This document shows, piece by piece, positions 26,961 to 35,033 of a DNA stretch of 64,000 nucleotides. Every line of letters starts with the position of its first letter. Positions within the stretch are counted from its first letter, which is position 1. The position numbers and the translations under genes were made by a program. The notes below the pieces were generated by a model. The model was not told the DNA's origin and did no database searches. It saw only the letters and a list, made by a program, of their open reading frames with translations. Origin of the DNA: Nereida sp. MMG025 (GTDB taxonomy: Bacteria > Pseudomonadota > Alphaproteobacteria > Rhodobacterales > Rhodobacteraceae); the NCBI RefSeq assembly GCF_021654165.1, contig NZ_JAKFZN010000005.1, positions 1-64,000 of the forward strand. The letters are read 5' to 3'.

Positions 26961-27037
26961 GGGATATCCTTCCAGGTGGGTGAGATGCGGCCCGCGCGCT
27001 TGCGCGTGACCAATCCCCGGCTTCAGGGATCACCATG

Positions 27038-27075
27038 ACAAAAGGCCCACTTTCCCTTTGAGGGGTCAGTGGGCC
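27038..27075 (-). terminator. Terminator between the DUF3768 and ParB-like genes, shared motif copy 4
   Basis: Arms GGCCCACT (27044-27051) and AGTGGGCC (27068-27075) form an 8-base stem. On the minus strand it is followed by TTTTG. It ends the upstream transcript and is also the best example of the recurring leader motif. Confidence 0.75.
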
Positions 27076-27113
27076 TTCATCGCCTCGGGTTTCAGGAGGG
27101 GGTGTCCCCTGCC

Positions 27114-27497
27114 CTACCAGTCGAGCGCCAACATGATGGTCAGCACGCGCATGGTGGTGGCGGGGTTGTCCGGGGTCTCAGCCCCGTAGCGGAAATCTGA
27201 GTCTGCTTCATAGAGATCGATTTTCCAGAACACGGTCTCGCCGCGGATCTCGACCGCCCCGAAATCATGCCAGCCTTCGGGATCATTCTCGGGCTCGAAC
27301 GTGGCAAACTCACCGGTGGCCTTGACCGCCTCGGCCATGAAGCCATCACCGGCCTCCATGAGCGAGCGGGTGACATGCATGCGACCCTGGATGGGCTGCG
27401 CGGGCGGCACTCCAAGGCACGCGAGCTTGCGAAACGCGTCGTTCTGCGCGGCGATCACACTCGGATCCGGGCGGTCTGGCTGGGGTTGAACGGTCAT
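27114..27497 (-). CDS. DUF3768 domain protein
   Basis: The 127-residue protein fits DUF3768: an N-terminal IAAQNDAFRKLACLG helix, then FATFEPENDPEGWHDFGAVE and VFWKIDLYEADSD, and the C-terminal NPATTMRVLTIMLALDW signature. Proteins of this family are found on alphaproteobacterial plasmids; no activity is known to me. The ATG at 27497 follows AAAGGAGAG. It lies between ArdC and the ParB-like protein in the same direction, with leader motif copy 5 about 35 bases upstream. Confidence 0.85.
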   Translation of the reverse strand: MTVQPQPDRPDPSVIAAQNDAFRKLACLGVPPAQPIQGRMHVTRSLMEAGDGFMAEAVKATGEFATFEPENDPEGWHDFGAVEIRGETVFWKIDLYEADSDFRYGAETPDNPATTMRVLTIMLALDW

Positions 27498-27566
27498 GGG
27501 GCTCTCCTTTGAAAAGTTGAAACACCCTTCCCAAAGCCTTCTTTCCCTTTTGCCGACGCACAATCC

Positions 27567-28505
27567 TCAAGCGGCCTCGGCGGCCTCACCTGCCCTGCCC
27601 GCCTCCGATCTGGCAATCAGGTAATCGCAGGCACGTTGCGCATCAGCGGCGTGGCGGAAGATGGCGCCCTTGTCCGAGCGCAGAACGCGCAACCAATTGT
27701 AGAGATACGCCACGTTCATCTCGAGCGTATGCGCGGTGAAACCGAGCGTCTGGCCAAGGAAAACCGAGGTCAGCTCGGCGACGATTTCTTCGCGGGCATA
27801 GGCCGTGTTGCCGAAGCGTGACAAACCGTAGTCCCGGTTCAGCCGATGGCGCGCCTTGGTGGCATGGGCCAGCTCATGCGCCCAGACCCCGTAGAAATTG
27901 CGCGGATCGTGGAACCGCGCAATCGACGGCATGAAGACCTTATCCACGGGCGGCAGATAGTAGGCATCCGTCCCCGTGAAGATGGTCGTGATGTCGATGG
28001 CGTCGAAAAACGCCTGCATATGCGGGATAGGCTTGGACGGCGGATGCTCGGGCGCTGGCTCGGGGTCCGGATAGAAGCTGTCCGGCAGGCCCTCGATCTG
28101 GCAGGCATTGAACACGCGGTAGGATTTCTGGAAGCGGAAAACGCGACCCTCTTCGGAGCGATCATCGGTCTCCCCCTGATCATCCTCACTGCCGGCGTCT
28201 TTCCGGCTTTGACCGTAATAGACAACGACAGAAGATTTTTCGCCCCTGCAAACCTTTGCATCCAAAGCATTGGCCTGCGGAAGCGTCATCCAGAAGGGCG
28301 AGCTGTGGCCCGCCAGCACGGTCCTCAAGGTCAACAGAAAGTTGTTTACGCCCTGATAGGGCTCACCGCCCACGCGCAGGGGACGAGAGCTGCCACCAGC
28401 GGTCCAGGGCTTGCGCCATGGCAGAACGCCGCGCTCGATGATGCGGATGATTTCGTTCGTGATGACCTCGGAGGCATCGAACTTGGGCGTGCGGGATCGG
28501 GCCAT
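27567..28505 (-). CDS. ardC: ArdC-like antirestriction protein
   Basis: The 312-residue protein resembles ArdC, which binds single-stranded DNA and protects incoming plasmid DNA from host restriction. The N-terminal ssDNA-binding part has VLPWRKPWTAGGSSRP (about 28-42) and PYQGVNNFLL. The C-terminal metallopeptidase-like part has WAHELAHATKARHRLNRD (H210, E211, H214) followed by YAREEIVAELTSVFLG (third ligand Glu about 240-244). The ATG at 28505 is chosen because AAAGGA is well spaced for it; two upstream ATGs are too close to that site or lack one. It sits at the head of the DUF3768/ParB-like gene run and fits a role in early plasmid establishment. Confidence 0.92.
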   Translation of the reverse strand: MARSRTPKFDASEVITNEIIRIIERGVLPWRKPWTAGGSSRPLRVGGEPYQGVNNFLLTLRTVLAGHSSPFWMTLPQANALDAKVCRGEKSSVVVYYGQSRKDAGSEDDQGETDDRSEEGRVFRFQKSYRVFNACQIEGLPDSFYPDPEPAPEHPPSKPIPHMQAFFDAIDITTIFTGTDAYYLPPVDKVFMPSIARFHDPRNFYGVWAHELAHATKARHRLNRDYGLSRFGNTAYAREEIVAELTSVFLGQTLGFTAHTLEMNVAYLYNWLRVLRSDKGAIFRHAADAQRACDYLIARSEAGRAGEAAEAA

Positions 28506-28860
28506 GGCTGGCATCCTTTCGAGTTTTGGTGAGAAAGACAGACCGGAACCCGGCCCGGACCCATCTGAGGGACCCCCAAGGCCCCTCATCCGTCAGTCAC
28601 AAAACCCGAAGAACACTTTCCTTTTCCGCCAGCCCGGAGGCACAGGCCGAGGACTTCCGAGGCCGACAAACCGATGTTCATCTTCATTGCACTCAGCACC
28701 TCAAGATCGGCAACGCACATCGGCAAAGACGTGTTTACACCTGCTGATTATCGCTTTTTTTCAATCCTTTAGGTTTATTTACAGACTGGCAAGCCTCACC
28801 GACGCTTGTCTGATACTTGCTTGGAGTCGGCGTCTGGGGCTTCGCCTGTGACAAGCCTCT
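28506..28860 (-). promoter_or_regulatory. Long leader/promoter region of ardC, shared motif copy 6
   Basis: This 355-base gap has no supported gene. It contains the sixth leader-motif copy (about 28600-28625) and an AT-rich stretch around 28740-28790 (TTGAAA-like element on the minus strand) that could be the ardC promoter. A long leader of this size suggests post-transcriptional control, but no fold is certain by eye. Confidence 0.35.
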
Positions 28861-29955
28861 TTATGTCGCTGTCAGAGAATAACTGGTGCTACGTCCACCG
28901 GCTTCATCTTTCTCAAGAGCTCCCAAGTCGATTAGATCGAGGATGTCGCGATATGCCGTGTCTTGTGAGCACTTTTCGATCTTCGCATATTTCGACGTCG
29001 TTAGCTTTCCTTCGAACCCATCCAAAAGGCGGTTGAGCATGTCCCGTTGGCGATCGTTTATGTTGGCTGTTCCGTGTTGCTCCCAGAACCGTGCCTTCTG
29101 GAACACGGCCTCAAGAATGATTTCTGCGCCATCGAATGCACGATCCAGGCAATCCAGGAACCAAACGAGCCACGCCGTGACATCAAGCCCCCCTTTTTGG
29201 GTCGTCTCGAGCATATCGTAATAAGCGCTGCGCTCTTGCCGGATCTGGGTCGACATGCTGTAGAACCGCTGTGAGCTGCGTTCGGATCGCGCCAACGCCA
29301 TATCCGCGATCGCGCGCGCAATGCGCCCATTGCCATCATCGAACGGGTGGATGGTGACAAACCACAGATGGGCGATGGCGGCATGAATGACGGGATCCGT
29401 TTTGGGTGTCTGGTTAAACCAGGACAGAAACCGAGTCATCTCCGCGTGGAGCCGCGCGGCTTCAGGCGCCTCAAAGTGCACCCGTTCGCGGCCATAGGGT
29501 CCTGATACAACCTCCATGGGGCCATCACGCCACTTTCCTACCCTGATCCGGGTCATTCCGCTTCGCCCAGTCGGAAAGAGGGCCGCATGCCAGCCGAACA
29601 GACGCTCAGCATCCAGTTGCTGGTCAAACGCCTGGGTCGCGTCCAACATCATCTCGACGACCCCGTCAACATGGCGATCAGACGGGATCAGCCCGCCAAT
29701 TTCGAGACCCAAGCGCTTTGCGATTGACGATCGAACCTGATCCTTGTCGAGCGTCTCCCCCTCAATCTCGCTGCTCTTGACGACATCACTGGTGAGTGTT
29801 CTAAGCATTGCCTCGTTGCGAAGATCGAAGCCAAGACCCTCCATGCGCCCCAAGAGCTTGCCTTGACGGTGACGGACCGCAGCAAGTTGTGAAGACAGTA
29901 TGGCCTTGTCCCAGGTAAACTTCGGCCAATCAGGGATCTCGTGAATGTAGGTCAT
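28861..29955 (-). CDS. Fic-domain protein with DUF4172-like N-terminus
   Basis: The 364-residue protein is a Fic-family nucleotidyltransferase, normally an AMP-transferase that modifies target hydroxyls. The N-terminus MTYIHEIPDWPKFTWD is DUF4172-like. The inhibitory helix is SSEIEGE (61-67), whose Glu blocks ATP in class II Fic proteins. The catalytic motif is HPFDDGNGRIAR (203-214). A winged-helix-like C-terminus (YAKIEKCSQDTAYRDILDLI) may bind DNA. All key residues are present. AAGGAA precedes the ATG. Divergent arms CCTTGCGGA/TCCGCAAGG just upstream (29968-30002) suggest autoregulation. Confidence 0.93.
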   Translation of the reverse strand: MTYIHEIPDWPKFTWDKAILSSQLAAVRHRQGKLLGRMEGLGFDLRNEAMLRTLTSDVVKSSEIEGETLDKDQVRSSIAKRLGLEIGGLIPSDRHVDGVVEMMLDATQAFDQQLDAERLFGWHAALFPTGRSGMTRIRVGKWRDGPMEVVSGPYGRERVHFEAPEAARLHAEMTRFLSWFNQTPKTDPVIHAAIAHLWFVTIHPFDDGNGRIARAIADMALARSERSSQRFYSMSTQIRQERSAYYDMLETTQKGGLDVTAWLVWFLDCLDRAFDGAEIILEAVFQKARFWEQHGTANINDRQRDMLNRLLDGFEGKLTTSKYAKIEKCSQDTAYRDILDLIDLGALEKDEAGGRSTSYSLTAT

Positions 29956-29967
29956 ATTTTACGCATT

Positions 29968-30002
29968 CCTTGCGGAGATTATACCGCTTTATATCCGCAA
30001 GG
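29968..30002. promoter_or_regulatory. Inverted repeat in the fic leader, candidate operator
   Basis: Exact 9-base arms CCTTGCGGA (29968-29976) and TCCGCAAGG (29994-30002). A second related unit, TTGCGGAGAATACAGGCGGT, lies at 30026-30045. The spacing and repetition near the start codon fit an autoregulator such as the Fic C-terminal winged helix, or an unseen repressor. Confidence 0.5.
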
Positions 30003-30100
30003 CAACAATATGCACCGCAAAAATTGCGGAGAATACAGGCGGTAATCTCCCCATGCCCCACCTGGAACTTGGACCGCGGGACAACTGCTTGCGCATTGCT

Positions 30101-31396
30101 TCACGCCGCCTGTCCGCCCAGCCGGCCATAGAAACTGCGCTCGAGATGCAGCTCCCCTGCCCCGGCCTTCTCGACCATACCGCGCAGATATCCGCCCGGA
30201 GACGCCACTTCTCCGGCGCAATGCTTGTCAAACGTGAGAACCAACGCCGCGGTCGCGATCTGAGGCCCAAGCCGGTCCTGAGCGAGGTTCCAAGCGTGCT
30301 CTGAGACGCCGATCATCGGCCTCAACTGCCCAGCAACCCGGTGCAGATCGCCCCAATCCTTCAGAAACCCGCCCATATTGCGTGCCCAGGACGCGAATTC
30401 AGGACAAGCTTGCATCACAGTCGGCAAATCAAGCGCCGTACCACGTTTTTTACGTGTTTCAGCCACCCAATCTTCGAGCTCCCTATCCACCTTCTCTTCC
30501 GGTGGCGCATTTGGCACCACGGCCGCCACTTGCTCAGTTTCTGAGCGATTACAGGTTACAGGATTTAGTTGAGTTGTAGTTAGTATATGGGGTTCAGAAA
30601 TGACCTCCCTGGGGTCCAATTCTTGAGTCACTTTAGGCCTTTGTTCGGTCGTTACGGGCGTGTTTTCCACAACCTCATCCGCGCGAACCGCTTTGAGATA
30701 GGCTGCCTCGACGCGCTCCTGGAGTTCCCTGAACCACTCCAGAAGCCGCGCAAGCATCCCAGAGGCCGTGTTCCGGCGTGGCAGGCGGCCCAAGAGATCC
30801 TCAAATAGGCCTGTGAGCTGCGTCCAGGGACCTCTCAGAGCGCCGCTGAGGGCCGCGTCGATCCTCGCGCGGATCATCCGGCGCGCAACTGTGATCTGGC
30901 GCTTCAGGCGCTGGCAGAGTTCACGCTCGGCCTGCAGTTCAGCATGTAGCTGCCCAAACTCTTCGGCACGAGCCGACAGCGGCGACAAATCAAAGCCATA
31001 GGCCTCAATGATACGACCGTCAGCGTCTCTGTGGCCCCACCTCTTGCCATTTGGGCTGTCCTTGAAGGCAATCACGCCGATCTCGGCCAGACGCCGCGCA
31101 TGGCGCTTGAGCGCGGAGAGCGAAAAGCCTGTGTGCTCCATCAGATAGGCGTTGGACGCCCAGACGATCGGACGCTGTCCCTCCTCCCAGTCCTGGGCCT
31201 GTGTGAAGGCTCCAAGCGTGTCGAGAAGCAGCATGTCGCCAGCCTTGAGGCCAATATGTGCGCCAACGCGTTTCACGGCGACAAAGGCCTGTGACTTGGG
31301 AACGGCTGCTCTTTCACCAGCCTGTGCGTGCTGTTCAGCGACCGCGAGTCCGGCCGTCGCTTTGCGCCACCCCGAGGGTTGGCTGATATTGGACAT
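30101..31396 (-). CDS. repC: Replication initiator RepC (repABC)
   Basis: The protein (431 residues from 31396) is the RepC initiator of repABC plasmids, which binds and opens oriV inside its own gene. Family features are GWRKATAGLAVAEQ, the winged-helix start KRVGAHIGLKAGDMLLLDTL, the ALKRHARRLAEIGVIAFKD segment (helix-turn-helix) and ASWARNMGGFLKDWGDLHRV near the end. I prefer the ATG at 31396 (AGAAGGGTGGAGG upstream); starts at 31417 and 31462 are possible. Around 30520-30670 the gene is more AT-rich, matching the usual oriV position. Upstream lies an antisense RNA gene, and repA/repB precede it. Confidence 0.92.
   Translation of the reverse strand: MSNISQPSGWRKATAGLAVAEQHAQAGERAAVPKSQAFVAVKRVGAHIGLKAGDMLLLDTLGAFTQAQDWEEGQRPIVWASNAYLMEHTGFSLSALKRHARRLAEIGVIAFKDSPNGKRWGHRDADGRIIEAYGFDLSPLSARAEEFGQLHAELQAERELCQRLKRQITVARRMIRARIDAALSGALRGPWTQLTGLFEDLLGRLPRRNTASGMLARLLEWFRELQERVEAAYLKAVRADEVVENTPVTTEQRPKVTQELDPREVISEPHILTTTQLNPVTCNRSETEQVAAVVPNAPPEEKVDRELEDWVAETRKKRGTALDLPTVMQACPEFASWARNMGGFLKDWGDLHRVAGQLRPMIGVSEHAWNLAQDRLGPQIATAALVLTFDKHCAGEVASPGGYLRGMVEKAGAGELHLERSFYGRLGGQAA
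30520..30670. other. AT-rich segment inside repC, probable oriV
   Basis: repABC plasmids replicate from within repC. This stretch is visibly more AT-rich than the rest of the gene (for example GATTACAGGTTACAGGATTT at 30548). This is positional inference; no iterons are obvious. Confidence 0.35.
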
Positions 31397-31542
31397 ACCT
31401 CCACCCTTCTGAGGCATGACTGTCCCAGTCGCTCCGTGCGGAGCATCATTGAATTTCTTCATTTTTTATCTAGGCACAGAAAACCTGTTCGCCCGAAGAC
31501 GTTTTTCGTTGTTTAGCGATTCGCGGGCTGCTAGGATTGTAG

Positions 31543-31608
31543 TGTCAAAACAAATCGCGCCTTGTGCGCAGCAGCCCTCGGGACTTCGGTTTCGAGGGTT
31601 TTTCTTTT
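31543..31608 (+). ncRNA. repABC antisense counter-transcribed RNA (incompatibility RNA)
   Basis: In the repB-repC gap, on the strand opposite to repC, a promoter TTGTTT (31509-31514)/TAGGAT (31532-31537; 17-base spacer) is followed by a short transcript region. It ends in the hairpin CCCTCG (31575-31580)/CGAGGG (31593-31598) and TTTTTTCTTTT, a clean terminator. This fits the ctRNA of repABC plasmids, which base-pairs with the repC leader and limits RepC. The 5' end is inferred from promoter spacing. Confidence 0.75.
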
Positions 31609-31647
31609 GTGCCGTCCTCCTTTCTGCTCAGTGCCTCCGTCTTGACG

Positions 31648-31663
31648 GTTAACAGTTGTTAAC
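31648..31663. promoter_or_regulatory. parS-like site 1 (one-base variant)
   Basis: GTTAACAGTTGTTAAC differs from the repABC parS consensus GTTNNNNGCNNNNAAC at one central base. It lies 5 bases past the repB stop. The two exact sites are at 32422-32437 and 33967-33982. Confidence 0.65.
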
Positions 31664-31668
31664 CGCCG

Positions 31669-32640
31669 CTATCCTTCGTGGCTCTCTGATTGGAACCGAT
31701 CGAAGGATTCTTGAATGAGCTGGTCCAGGTTCTGATCCAGCCAATTCGCGAATCTTGTGTTCTCCCCTACCCGCTTTACGGTCACTGAGAGCCCCGATTT
31801 TCCACTCTTGATCTGCACACCGGGAACGGGCGAGCGCTCTTCGACAGATCGCTCCTGCTTGCCTCGTTTGCCAATTTCTTTGAGGACGAGGTCCAGCCGC
31901 CCGTCGGAATCAAGGGCACCAGATTGACCAAGCACATCCAACACACGCTCCTCCGAAAGTTGGTCCTTCTCGAACGCTGTAGCGAGGGTCGTCCATTTGG
32001 GACGCCCTGCGCCCGGGGCCGCGCCGATGCCTTCACCAACCGCAACGGGCACAAGCCGATTGATGCGTTCAAGCTGTGAAAGAGTGTTCTTACTGATCGC
32101 CAAAGCTTGGCATGCTTCCGCGCGCGAGTATCCCTGCTCGAGGATCGCCTGTGCGAACCGAACACGTTCATAGTAGCTTAGCTCCGCACGGCCGGCATTC
32201 TCGAGCCCCTTCGCCATGAGGGCATCGGTATCATCGAGCGTGCGGATCAGAGCCCGCACCGGCATGCCTAGATGGCGGCACGCAAGTATGCGTCGCTGGC
32301 CATAGATGACTTCAAAATGACCGTCACGATCCTTTGAGGGACGCAGAAGCACTGGAACTTGCTGTCCCGACTCAGCGATACTGTTGGCGAGGTCCTGAAT
32401 GGATTCATTTGGCGCATCACTGTTAACAGCTGTTAACTCGATATCCATCCGATCCTTCGGGCCCCAGGCGAGAATCAAGTTGGTGTCGATTTCCTGAATG
32501 CCCCCGAGGCCTGCACGAACCGAACCGATAGTCCCCTTCGGCAAGGTCCGATGGGCCCGGTCGGACGCACCCTCCTTCGATGCTTCGCTTGCCGCTGTGA
32601 TCGCCGCCATGATACCGGTCTTATTTTTCCCCATTGCCAT
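31669..32640 (-). CDS. repB: Plasmid partition protein RepB (ParB family)
   Basis: The 323-residue protein is the centromere-binding partner of RepA. It has the ParB nuclease-like/CTP-binding segment GHFEVIYGQRRILACRHLGM and VPVLLRPSKD, then the RAEACQALAISKNTLSQLER helix-turn-helix for parS binding. I start it at 32640 (MAMGKNKTG), three bases after the repA stop with GGGGACG as its ribosome site; a start at 32655 would overlap repA. A perfect parS palindrome lies inside this gene and a variant one just after it. Confidence 0.93.
   Translation of the reverse strand: MAMGKNKTGIMAAITAASEASKEGASDRAHRTLPKGTIGSVRAGLGGIQEIDTNLILAWGPKDRMDIELTAVNSDAPNESIQDLANSIAESGQQVPVLLRPSKDRDGHFEVIYGQRRILACRHLGMPVRALIRTLDDTDALMAKGLENAGRAELSYYERVRFAQAILEQGYSRAEACQALAISKNTLSQLERINRLVPVAVGEGIGAAPGAGRPKWTTLATAFEKDQLSEERVLDVLGQSGALDSDGRLDLVLKEIGKRGKQERSVEERSPVPGVQIKSGKSGLSVTVKRVGENTRFANWLDQNLDQLIQESFDRFQSESHEG
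32422..32437. promoter_or_regulatory. parS site 2, inside repB
   Basis: GTTAACAGCTGTTAAC, a perfect palindrome matching the repABC parS consensus GTTNNNNGCNNNNAAC. It lies in the repB coding sequence. Confidence 0.8.
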
Positions 32641-32642
32641 GA

Positions 32643-33824
32643 CTAACGTCCCCATGCCTGTTGAAGCATCCCTGCGATTTCCGCACCTACTGCATCCATG
32701 CTGTTCTTTGCCCGATCATAGGTCGACCGCGTCATCTCGGATCGTGCAACCTCATAGATCGACATCTTCAGCATCGACGCATCGCCAATTGCCGTACTGC
32801 GCAGTCCCGTCGCCCCAACGACACGATCTTGGAACAAGGCACGCATCAAGCTCACAATCTGCTGACTGGGAATGTCGCTCGGATCGTCCCGAGTAATGAG
32901 AAAAGAGAAGAAATCATGATCGAGTTTGACGCCCGTGTCCTCGATCACCCCGAGATATGCGGACGTCATCTCGACAAACTGCTGTGTAGAGGCGAGGTCG
33001 AGCATGCTTGGCGTCATCGGCACGATGACAGAGGTCGCAGCATAAAGGCCGGTCAAAGTCAAAAACCCCAGAGCTGGCGGACTGTCGATCACCACAACAT
33101 CGTAGTCGCTCTCAACGGACTGGATCGCTAGACTGAGCTTCTCAAAAAATGCGACGCCGCGCCCAGCGTTGACCGCTGTTTCAGTCTCAAACTCGCTCAG
33201 CACGAGGCGGGCAGGCGCCAAATGCAAGCCTGGGAAATAGGTTTCCACGACAGCTTCAGACATCGGTACTGGATCGTCATAACGCAGTGCGTCGTAAATC
33301 GAGGCTCCCTCAAACTCCAGTTCAGTTTGAATCCCGCAAAAGCCTGTGAGGCTCCCTTGTGGGTCCAAGTCAATCGCCAACACCCGGTAGCCACTCAAAG
33401 CAAGGTAGTGACACAGATGGATCGCGGAGGTGGACTTTGCAGATCCACCTTTGAAGTTCATCAGCTGAATGACCTGAAGCTTGTCACCCTCGCGACGCCC
33501 AGGAAGATACTTGCCCGGCTTTCGAGAGCTTGCCTCTAGGAAATGGCGCGCTTGCAGGATTTCTTCCCCGGAATAAAAGCGCCGTCCGTTCTTGATGACT
33601 TCCGGCTCCGGCAACGACCCATCGCTATGGCACTTGCGCAAGAATTGTCCGGTTACGCCGAGTAGGTCAGCAGTCTCTGTTGCGCTGAATAGTCTCAAAT
33701 TTTTTCGCTGATCGGGCGCGTAGGCCTGTTGAAGATGCGTCGTGAGCGCCGTGTGTAGACGCGCGGCCATCTGGCTTGTAAGCTCGGATTGGGACGCCGC
33801 TTCGATGGGTGCCGTCTGAAACAT
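32643..33824 (-). CDS. repA: Plasmid partition ATPase RepA (ParA family)
   Basis: The 393-residue protein is the ParA-type ATPase that moves plasmid copies and represses the rep operon. An N-terminal helix-turn-helix (TETADLLGVTGQFLRKCHSD, about 49-68) precedes the deviant Walker A FKGGSAKST (124-132) and IDLDPQGS (151-158); VVVIDSPPALGFLTLTGLYA is the Walker B region. Length is typical. The start at 33824 has only a weak ribosome site (AGAGAAA). A TTGACT-type -35 is present upstream near 33895. The operon order repA-repB-repC is intact. Confidence 0.95.
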   Translation of the reverse strand: MFQTAPIEAASQSELTSQMAARLHTALTTHLQQAYAPDQRKNLRLFSATETADLLGVTGQFLRKCHSDGSLPEPEVIKNGRRFYSGEEILQARHFLEASSRKPGKYLPGRREGDKLQVIQLMNFKGGSAKSTSAIHLCHYLALSGYRVLAIDLDPQGSLTGFCGIQTELEFEGASIYDALRYDDPVPMSEAVVETYFPGLHLAPARLVLSEFETETAVNAGRGVAFFEKLSLAIQSVESDYDVVVIDSPPALGFLTLTGLYAATSVIVPMTPSMLDLASTQQFVEMTSAYLGVIEDTGVKLDHDFFSFLITRDDPSDIPSQQIVSLMRALFQDRVVGATGLRSTAIGDASMLKMSIYEVARSEMTRSTYDRAKNSMDAVGAEIAGMLQQAWGR

Positions 33825-34420
33825 AGTTGCAATTTCTCTGCTCGAACGCGCTTATTTGCGCAACTTGACTCTAATGGCCGTGATTCACCCTGTTAAGTCA
33901 AGGATTTTATCCACAAATTGTGCTGTTGAACCAAAGCGCTACTAGGGAAGCCACGCACCTTCCCGAGTTAACAGCTGTTAACAGCACTCACAAACTGGTG
34001 GTTCACAAGTGCATCTTGCGCCGACTAGATATCGCTGAGGCCCGGTTTCACATAGGTGTCTCGACCAAAATCCGGCTAGCGAGAGATACCGTGAACCCAG
34101 ATCGGATCAGACAACGCGCCTACAGACCGACGGCAAATCCATGACCCTATCGGATCAAATTCATAGTTGTATTGATACTAAAGTCCTGAGGCCAGACGAT
34201 CAGATAGCGGCGCTGCCTTGGAACCTATGGTCAAAGCACTGTCATCTCTGAAGCGTCAATGATCCTCGGCAGGGTAGGGGGCATCGCGATAGCTCGCTTC
34301 GCGGAAGCAGTATCCGGCACAAAGCACGGCGTAGACAGGACAATGCCTTAAACGAAGCAAAGCTTACTTATTGATAGTTTTAAGCATACACGGATGTTTA
34401 TCCATACCTGAGAGGACACC
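33825..34420. other. repA upstream region with parS site 3
   Basis: These 596 bases hold the rep promoter, a third palindrome GTTAACAGCTGTTAAC at 33967-33982 (perfect parS consensus), and otherwise no supported gene. Small open frames here have no ribosome site or family resemblance. The region beyond 34150 looks featureless until the AbrB-type antitoxin. Confidence 0.6.
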
Positions 34421-34648
34421 ATGCGAGTTGCCATATGGGGAAGCTCCCTTGCCGTCCGGCTACCCACGGGTCTTGTGCGGGAACTGGGCCTAAAGGCCGG
34501 CGACCATATCGACCTGGTAAAGGGAGACGGAACCATTCTGGTCAGGCGCCAACCTAGCGCCGATGAAGTCCTGCCAGGGTTAAGGCGATTTCGCGGGAAA
34601 CTGCCCAAGGACGTGCGTCTAAGCCGCGACGCCGCGCATGAACGCTGA
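34421..34648 (+). CDS. AbrB/MazE-family antitoxin
   Basis: The 75-residue protein has an AbrB/MazE swapped-hairpin DNA-binding fold: MRVAIWGSSLAVRLPTGLVR, then LGLKAGDHIDLVKGDGTILV. Such proteins are antitoxins of PIN-domain (VapC) toxins. AGAGGA precedes the ATG at 34421. Its last 11 bases overlap the start of a PIN toxin frame at 34638, but that toxin is interrupted by three stop codons, so the antitoxin may now be an orphan. Confidence 0.85.
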   Translation: MRVAIWGSSLAVRLPTGLVRELGLKAGDHIDLVKGDGTILVRRQPSADEVLPGLRRFRGKLPKDVRLSRDAAHER

Positions 34649-35033
34649 CTTCGCAGACACAAATATCGTGCTCTACGTGTTTGACGATGGTCAAAAGGCT
34701 GAGAGAGCAGTGGAAATTCTGGGGCAGGGACCTCGGACAAGCGCCCAGATCCTCAACGAAGCGATGGTCAGTTGTCGGCGGAAAACTCGGCTCAGCTAGG
34801 AAGATACCGGAGCGCTTCTTGAGGGTATGAAGTCCTAGTGGCCTTTCGTGGACATAACGGCTCAAACCCATCAAGTGGGTCGCGAGCTGGCAGAAAATTA
34901 AGAGAAATCGGTCTATGACACGATGATCATATCTGCCGCACTGATCGCCGGCTGCACGATCCTGTGGAGCGAGGACTTGTACGACGTGTTGCTTATCGAA
35001 AGCCGGCTGTGCGTCGTCAATCCACTTACCTGA
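34638..35033 (+). pseudogene. VapC-type PIN toxin gene with three in-frame stops
   Basis: Reading from the ATG at 34638 gives MNADFADTNIVLYVFDDGQK then LNEAMVSCRRKTRLS. The same frame continues past TAG at 34797, TAG at 34836 and TAA at 34899 to a natural stop at 35031-35033. The downstream part (EKSVYDTMIISAALIAGCTI, LWSEDLYD) is clearly PIN-domain sequence with the conserved acidic residues. No frameshift is needed across all 131 codons. Three separate nonsense changes in an otherwise intact frame indicate recent loss of the toxin, leaving only the antitoxin. The first stop cuts the product at 53 residues. Confidence 0.85.

Noticed and set aside
33920-34144. 74-residue plus-strand frame in the repA upstream region
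   Set aside because: It overlaps the parS site and promoter region and has no ribosome site or similarity.
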